DNA from: Apoderus coryli
Taxonomy: Eukaryota; Arthropoda; Insecta; Coleoptera; Attelabidae
Reading direction: 5' to 3'
Assembly (NCBI GenBank): GCA_911728435.2
Contig: OU452200.1
Span: forward strand, 27,915,715-27,979,714
Length of the DNA: 64,000 nt
This document shows positions 52,001-58,000 of this stretch, piece by piece (within the stretch, counting starts at the first letter, position 1; each line of letters starts with the position of its first letter). Made by a program: the position numbers and the translations under genes. The notes under the pieces were generated by a model that was not told where the DNA came from, searched no databases, and saw only the letters and a program-made list of their open reading frames with translations.

Positions 52001-55000
52001 TGAATAAAATTAGTATGTTAACTCTTTCATCTACATCCATAGTATATGTCATCCCAAGGAATCAGGTTAATATCATGCTCAAATTCCAAAATGTTTAAAG
52101 TTTCTGTATGTTACGAATTTTTTGTTGGTCTTTCTGTTTTAATAACAAGCTCACAATATAGCAGATAATCGGAAATATGATCGGCATTCAGTGTTCCGCA
52201 AGTTAGAATAATTTTTCGATTCTATTATTTACACTCAAACTATAATATCTTCATTATCTCAAATAGAACACCCTGTATATTTTAGTGCTATTATATGACC
52301 AAATCAAGAGTCCCAAAAGTACTACTGTACAAAAAGGAAAAAATTTCAATGTATCTGTGTTTATTATGTTAATCTTCATATCATATGCAAGTTCATCTAA
52401 ATTTGTGTGGAGTAAATTTTGAAACACGAATTGTTATTTGCTTAACCATCATTGAAAAAATCAGTACAGAAAATACTTTTGATCAATACCTATTGTTTAC
52501 GGATGAGGCAAAGTTTCATAATAATGGCCGTGTTAGTCGTCATAAATACCATTAGGATCATACTGTAACTAAAGAGTTATTCAACAATTGATGAATTTAT
52601 TAACTATACCATATTCTATAATAAATTTAGATGAAGTGGATAATGACACGGGGCGTGACATAAAATAAATTTAAAATTTATTTGAATGACTTTGGAGCTG
52701 AATGGTTTAGATATATCATACCTTAGAAATGTTTGAAAACCATTGAGATAAGGAGAAGGAAGGTAGTTTGAACGTGTTATTAATAGAATTAATAGAACGT
52801 TCAGTATAGTATTTTTCACGATTAAATTTGATAATAAATTAACCAACCAGGGTAGATTGAGAAAAAGTTCCAATTTTAATAAAAGTAAAAACTAATAACA
52901 CGTAATTTCATTTCATTTCTAAATCCGGGGTCTCTAAACTATGCCCGCAACAGCTTAAGACTAGTGCCATGAATCTGGCCCGCCACAGCCAATGTCTTTT
53001 ATTGTTACCATTGCTGTGATAAGTTGAAGAAGAAAACACAATGATAATTACTCGGATTTATTTACCTGTAAGGTAAAACTTAACGACAGGAATGATGACG
53101 CACAAAACTCTACTTAAGTATCTAAGCTTAAGCATATTAATAACTTACAAATAATTGCAATAAATCCAACTAACCACTACCACTAAAGAGATTTATGTAA
53201 TTGTGTGTGACCGCCAATAGTTTGTAATTGTGGGTCAATAATTTTACTTGTACCAATTAATACAAGAAATATAAGATGCTCATCGGTTAATTTCGATCTG
53301 TAAACATTCTTTGTGTACTTCATCTTGGAAAACGTTTTCTCACACAAGTAAGTAGTATTAAAAACAGAAGACAACACTCGAGGAAATATTTGCAAATTAT
53401 CAGATTGTACCACACCAAATTCCAACAACGATGAATTTTGATATTTTCTCTTAATCATATTACTGCACTGTAAATCAATAATATCCAATTGGACAGGGTT
53501 TCATTGTTTTTGAAAAAGCTTAATTCTAGTCGCAATGACATCTAAGTCTGAGAAACGTCTATCCAAACTTATCTCTAAAGCACTGAAAGTTTCGATTGAC
53601 GAGAAATTCAGTTTCTGTAGTGTGACTGAATATTTCACATTTTTTAAAATGAGCGACACATTTTTTACCTATTTGTTATTGAAACAGTATTATTTTCTGC
53701 CTGAATGATTTGATATTGGTGTATAAATCAGGGAGAAGCTGATTTTCTCTTTGAAATCTCAAATTCAGTTCGTCCATATGATTTGTCAAATCGACATAGA
53801 ATGCCATTCACTATTTTCTAAATCAACAAAAGGGCGATCCTTCTCATTCGAATGAATTTCGATCTCTGCTCGAAGTTCATAAAAGCGATTAAGGATTTTT
53901 CGCAAGTTAGCCAGCGTACGGAAGTATGATATGGTAAGTAATTGTCTCTCATCTCTTCAATAAACTCGAGGAATTTTCGGTGATTCAGTCCAGTGAATCT
54001 GATGAAGTTACCAACAAACTGATATGCCAGGTTTTAGAACTTCAAACATATCCACAACAGTTTCCGCACTGTTGATGAATGTTAGAATGTAAGACTGATG
54101 GTTTTGAACCACCATCATTTTTTAGAGCCTTTGGCACAATGCAACCATATTTCTGCCTCCATCAGTTGTGGTAGATTTCAAGTTTTTCCATCGAAGATTC
54201 TTTTTATTAATGGAACTTTCAACTCCCTTAAAAATATCTGCCCCAGTTGTCGTGCCGTGAATACTATCAATATCAAGAAGTTCATCATACATACAAGGCT
54301 AGAGAAAATCACTCAGATGTCCATTTTTGTCAGACAGTTGAGATTATATATTTTCAATTGCAATTAAGCATTCTTTTATCATTTCTTCATCGGTGAAGGG
54401 TTTTCCACGTTTTCCCATTTTCAAGAACCACACGAAAGCTGGTGCGTTTTGCAGAATCTTGTTCAGTCCCTCCGCAAACTTCCTGTATATTTGGAGTAAT
54501 TTGGAGTAATTTCGAAGTCGTTTCGATTCATACTCATAAACTACTGAATTTTCCATTTGTCTTTGAACGTTTTACATTCACTGTCTCAATTTTGCTTCTT
54601 TGCCATACTCATAAGTCAAATCAAACTTCCTACTGTTATGCACGAGTGTTACTTCATTTTACAATAGATAGACAGTTTCGCTTCCTTCACCTTTCCTACG
54701 CAAACGGACTCGCGGTTGCGCCGCTAGCCCTTTTATATGCAATTACTGCCATTTCGAAGTGATCGGAATAGACTAGTCAGAACCAGAACTTTCTCGAACC
54801 AACGCGGTTATTCCCTAAGATTTAATTACGACTAATACTACCTGTTAGTCGGTAGCTGAAATAGATAGTACATAGTATCACTACTTGCCACTAGATGTCA
54901 CAATACACTTTGCGACTAGTCTAGAATTCTAGAAATATAGTTGAGGGTAGAAAAATTTAAACTGGTTTGGCCCTTGAAACATACTGAAAAAATCATTATA

Positions 55001-58000
55001 GCCAATTATCTAAAAAAACAGTTTTATAAAAATATGTTTCTAAATTATATCTTTTTCACTAAAAAGCATCCACAAACGTAAAAATATTTTACTACAACGG
55101 TTTTATAAGGAAATAATAATGCTAATTAATGTTACTTATTATAGTGAATGTTGATATTGGATGTATATCGTAGCATAAACCTTTAGTAAATATTAACTAT
55201 AACAATAATATTGATAAGTTTCAGTAAGGCTGCGCTTAGACGTATTTACCAAACAAATATTAAACATAACCAATTATAGGTGTAATCTACTATATTCGGT
55301 ATATTGTTGTTTGTTTGGAAAACTACTGCCATTCAAGCAGTTCACCTAATAATAGCGCGCTTATGAGAGCGCTTGGTCCCAAAAGCGGCCTCCACGATTT
55401 CTATACAGAGTTTTATTTAAGTACGTGGCCAAACTTCAGGAGGTGATTCTTTGAGTAATTGTAAGATGAAAAGTTCATATAAAAATAGGTCCAGAAATGT
55501 TTCATTTTCAAGATACAGTGGGTCAAACGTTGGAGCTCGCTTGGTTTTCGATATAAAAAACACTTTATTGCATGTTTTTGATAATTAACTTTACTATTAA
55601 AACAAATAAACATAAAATAATTACATACTTTTTTTTTCCAATAAAAAATATCTTTTAGTAGTAAATATCACGAGACTTATCACAGTTGCTAAAAACAACG
55701 CATTATGTTATTATCCCGGGACATTCAATAAAGTGCTTTTTTTCTCGAAAACGAAGCGAGATATCAATGAATCTCAAGAGACAAAGTTGTATTTTTAACT
55801 GCTTAATTAAATTGAAAAAGTCAATGGCGCACAATTTGTTTGTCAAAAATATTGGTCAGGGTGTTTTCCGGGACGCCACTTAGTCCAGTCGGACTTAATC
55901 ATTTTAAACTAATAAAGGCTACCCTTAATCTTAATGTGCCTTGTCAGGTCTCCTTGACGTTGGCAATCACGATGGCGAGCTGGTCCTTGTCTTCAGCCAC
56001 TCTAAACAAGTGTTGGACGCTATGTTCATTCCTGGATGTTCTTTAACGAGGAGATTTGTTTTTTTCCTACGCCCCTGCGGCCTTCTATTTTGCCCTTCAT
56101 TATAAGCTGTAGGATCCGGTAACGATTCTCTCTGAGAATATGGCCGAGGTATGCCAGTTTTCGGCATTTAACTGTTGTTAAAAGTTCATGAACTGTATTT
56201 GTCCTGGCTAAGACTGCTTTATTTCTTTAAAAAGCACCCATGGTATTTGTAGCATTCGTCTATGTAACCATATTTCAAATGCCTCTAGACGGTTGATTGT
56301 GGTAGCTTTCAGTGTCCAGACTTCAGCTCCGTACAACAGCAAAGACCAAATGTAACATATAATAATTCTTTGCCTCAGCTTTAGGTTCAGGCTGGCATTA
56401 CAAAATAGTGATGTCATCTTCTGGAACGTTGTACGGGCTGATTCATCCCTGCATCTAATTCCCTTCTCTCTCTTAATACCAATATCACTACTAAACTTGA
56501 AAAAAATCGACTGGAAAGTTATTATGTTATTTAGGAACAACCGATTTTTTTAAGTTTGACACCCTGCATCATTAAAATAAAGCATAATATCTGAACCAAT
56601 GTTTATATGCACTTTTCACCTTACAATTACTCAAACAGTCACCGGCTGAAGTTTGGCCACGTACTTAAATAACACCCTGTATATGTCATAGACGCATATC
56701 CCTCTTTCCGTGTTGGTATGACACCAAGTCGGAAACACGGATTTGTGCCCTATTTTGACAAAAAAAACGTATAGATTTCGCATCTACTGAGCACGAGCTT
56801 GCCCTAAGAGGCATTGGCTCTATATACTCATGTAATATACGCTAAAGTTAGGTAACAAAACCATAATAAGATAACAATTTTATTGTTGCCCTGGCCTTTT
56901 ATTACTTATAAAACTCAAACTCTTAAAGTTTTGCCACATCCTTAAAATGCTCCATATATATCCTATACCGCATCTTGTTGCGAGTAAAAGAACTGGATAT
57001 TCGTGGACACAGGTTTTTATTTAAGAGTTTAGAAATTATGTTTTAAACTTTTGGAGGTGAGAAATGTATATCAATAACAGTAGGGACAGGATGACAATGT
57101 TGCAGGAGATCGTTAAACTCCTTAATGCTTATACTTTTTTTTATAAAACAATCTTCTTGAATAATATCTACCTATACTTTTTCACCTGTGCTCAAGCATG
57201 CAGTTGTCAGTAATAAATCAGATATTAATTTATTAAGTTATTTTTATCGATATTAATATATATTTTTGTACTCCCTTGATTTATATACTAGTTATTCAAC
57301 TACTTTTGAATAAATAATAGCAGACATAAGCAAACAGCTTGGGTCATACAGGGTTAATTATCAGTTCACACCAAAATTTTTTAAGCTTTTTACACCAAAT
57401 AGCGTGTTGTGCGCTTATGAAAGCGTTCTGAACTGGTTCGGAACTGCCTCCGCGAACAAGTCTATTATAAAACCTAATATGAAGAATTGTACATTACTTC
57501 TTCATTTTTGCAGACTGCAAACTCCTAAAACGATACTTTCGCATATTGAATAGAATAACACTAATAATAACGCTAAAGGTTTGTTTCCACAAGAGTTAGA
57601 AACCGAAGGGGTTCTGCGCAAATCAATGATGTGACAAGATTACCTAGCGCTCACCTCACTTTTACAATTTTTTATAAAAGAAACCGAAAACTGTGAAAAT
57701 TATCATTAGATACGAAACATTTTGCGATTAATTTCTCACATAAGTAGGTTTGTTTTTACAGGCTTCCGAAACAGTCAAGTGGATTTTTTGCCTAACGTTG
57801 TTGACACGCGGCGTAATTGATTTGCACAGAATCCTGACTGTTTCTGAGGGTTTTGAATTTTTCCGGAAACAAACCTTTAGCGTAATATGTGTGTTATAGA
57901 CTTAGCTGCTGGTTGTAAAAATCAACTCTTAAATAAAGCCTCCCGCCAGGGAATTCGGGCATATCTAGTATTGGCAATCATTTGTGAACTTTGTTTCACC

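Larger units (their letters stand above)
52926..54700 (-). mobile_element. hAT-type transposon relic
   Basis: At 52926 CGGGGTCTCTAAACTATGCC resembles hAT ends of the CAGGGGTCTCCAAAC type. The minus strand carries transposase pieces in broken frames. Near 54460-54350 is AFVWFLKMGKRGKPFTDEEM then IKECL. Near 54000-53880 there is a FLEFIEEMRDNY and RWLANLRKILNRFYELR stretch. At 53488-53183 the dimerisation region TTYLCEKTFSKMKYTKNVYR is followed by SKLTDEHL. The order and motifs match the hAT transposases related to the GTF2IRD2 and ZBED genes. The right end was not found. Confidence 0.7.
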
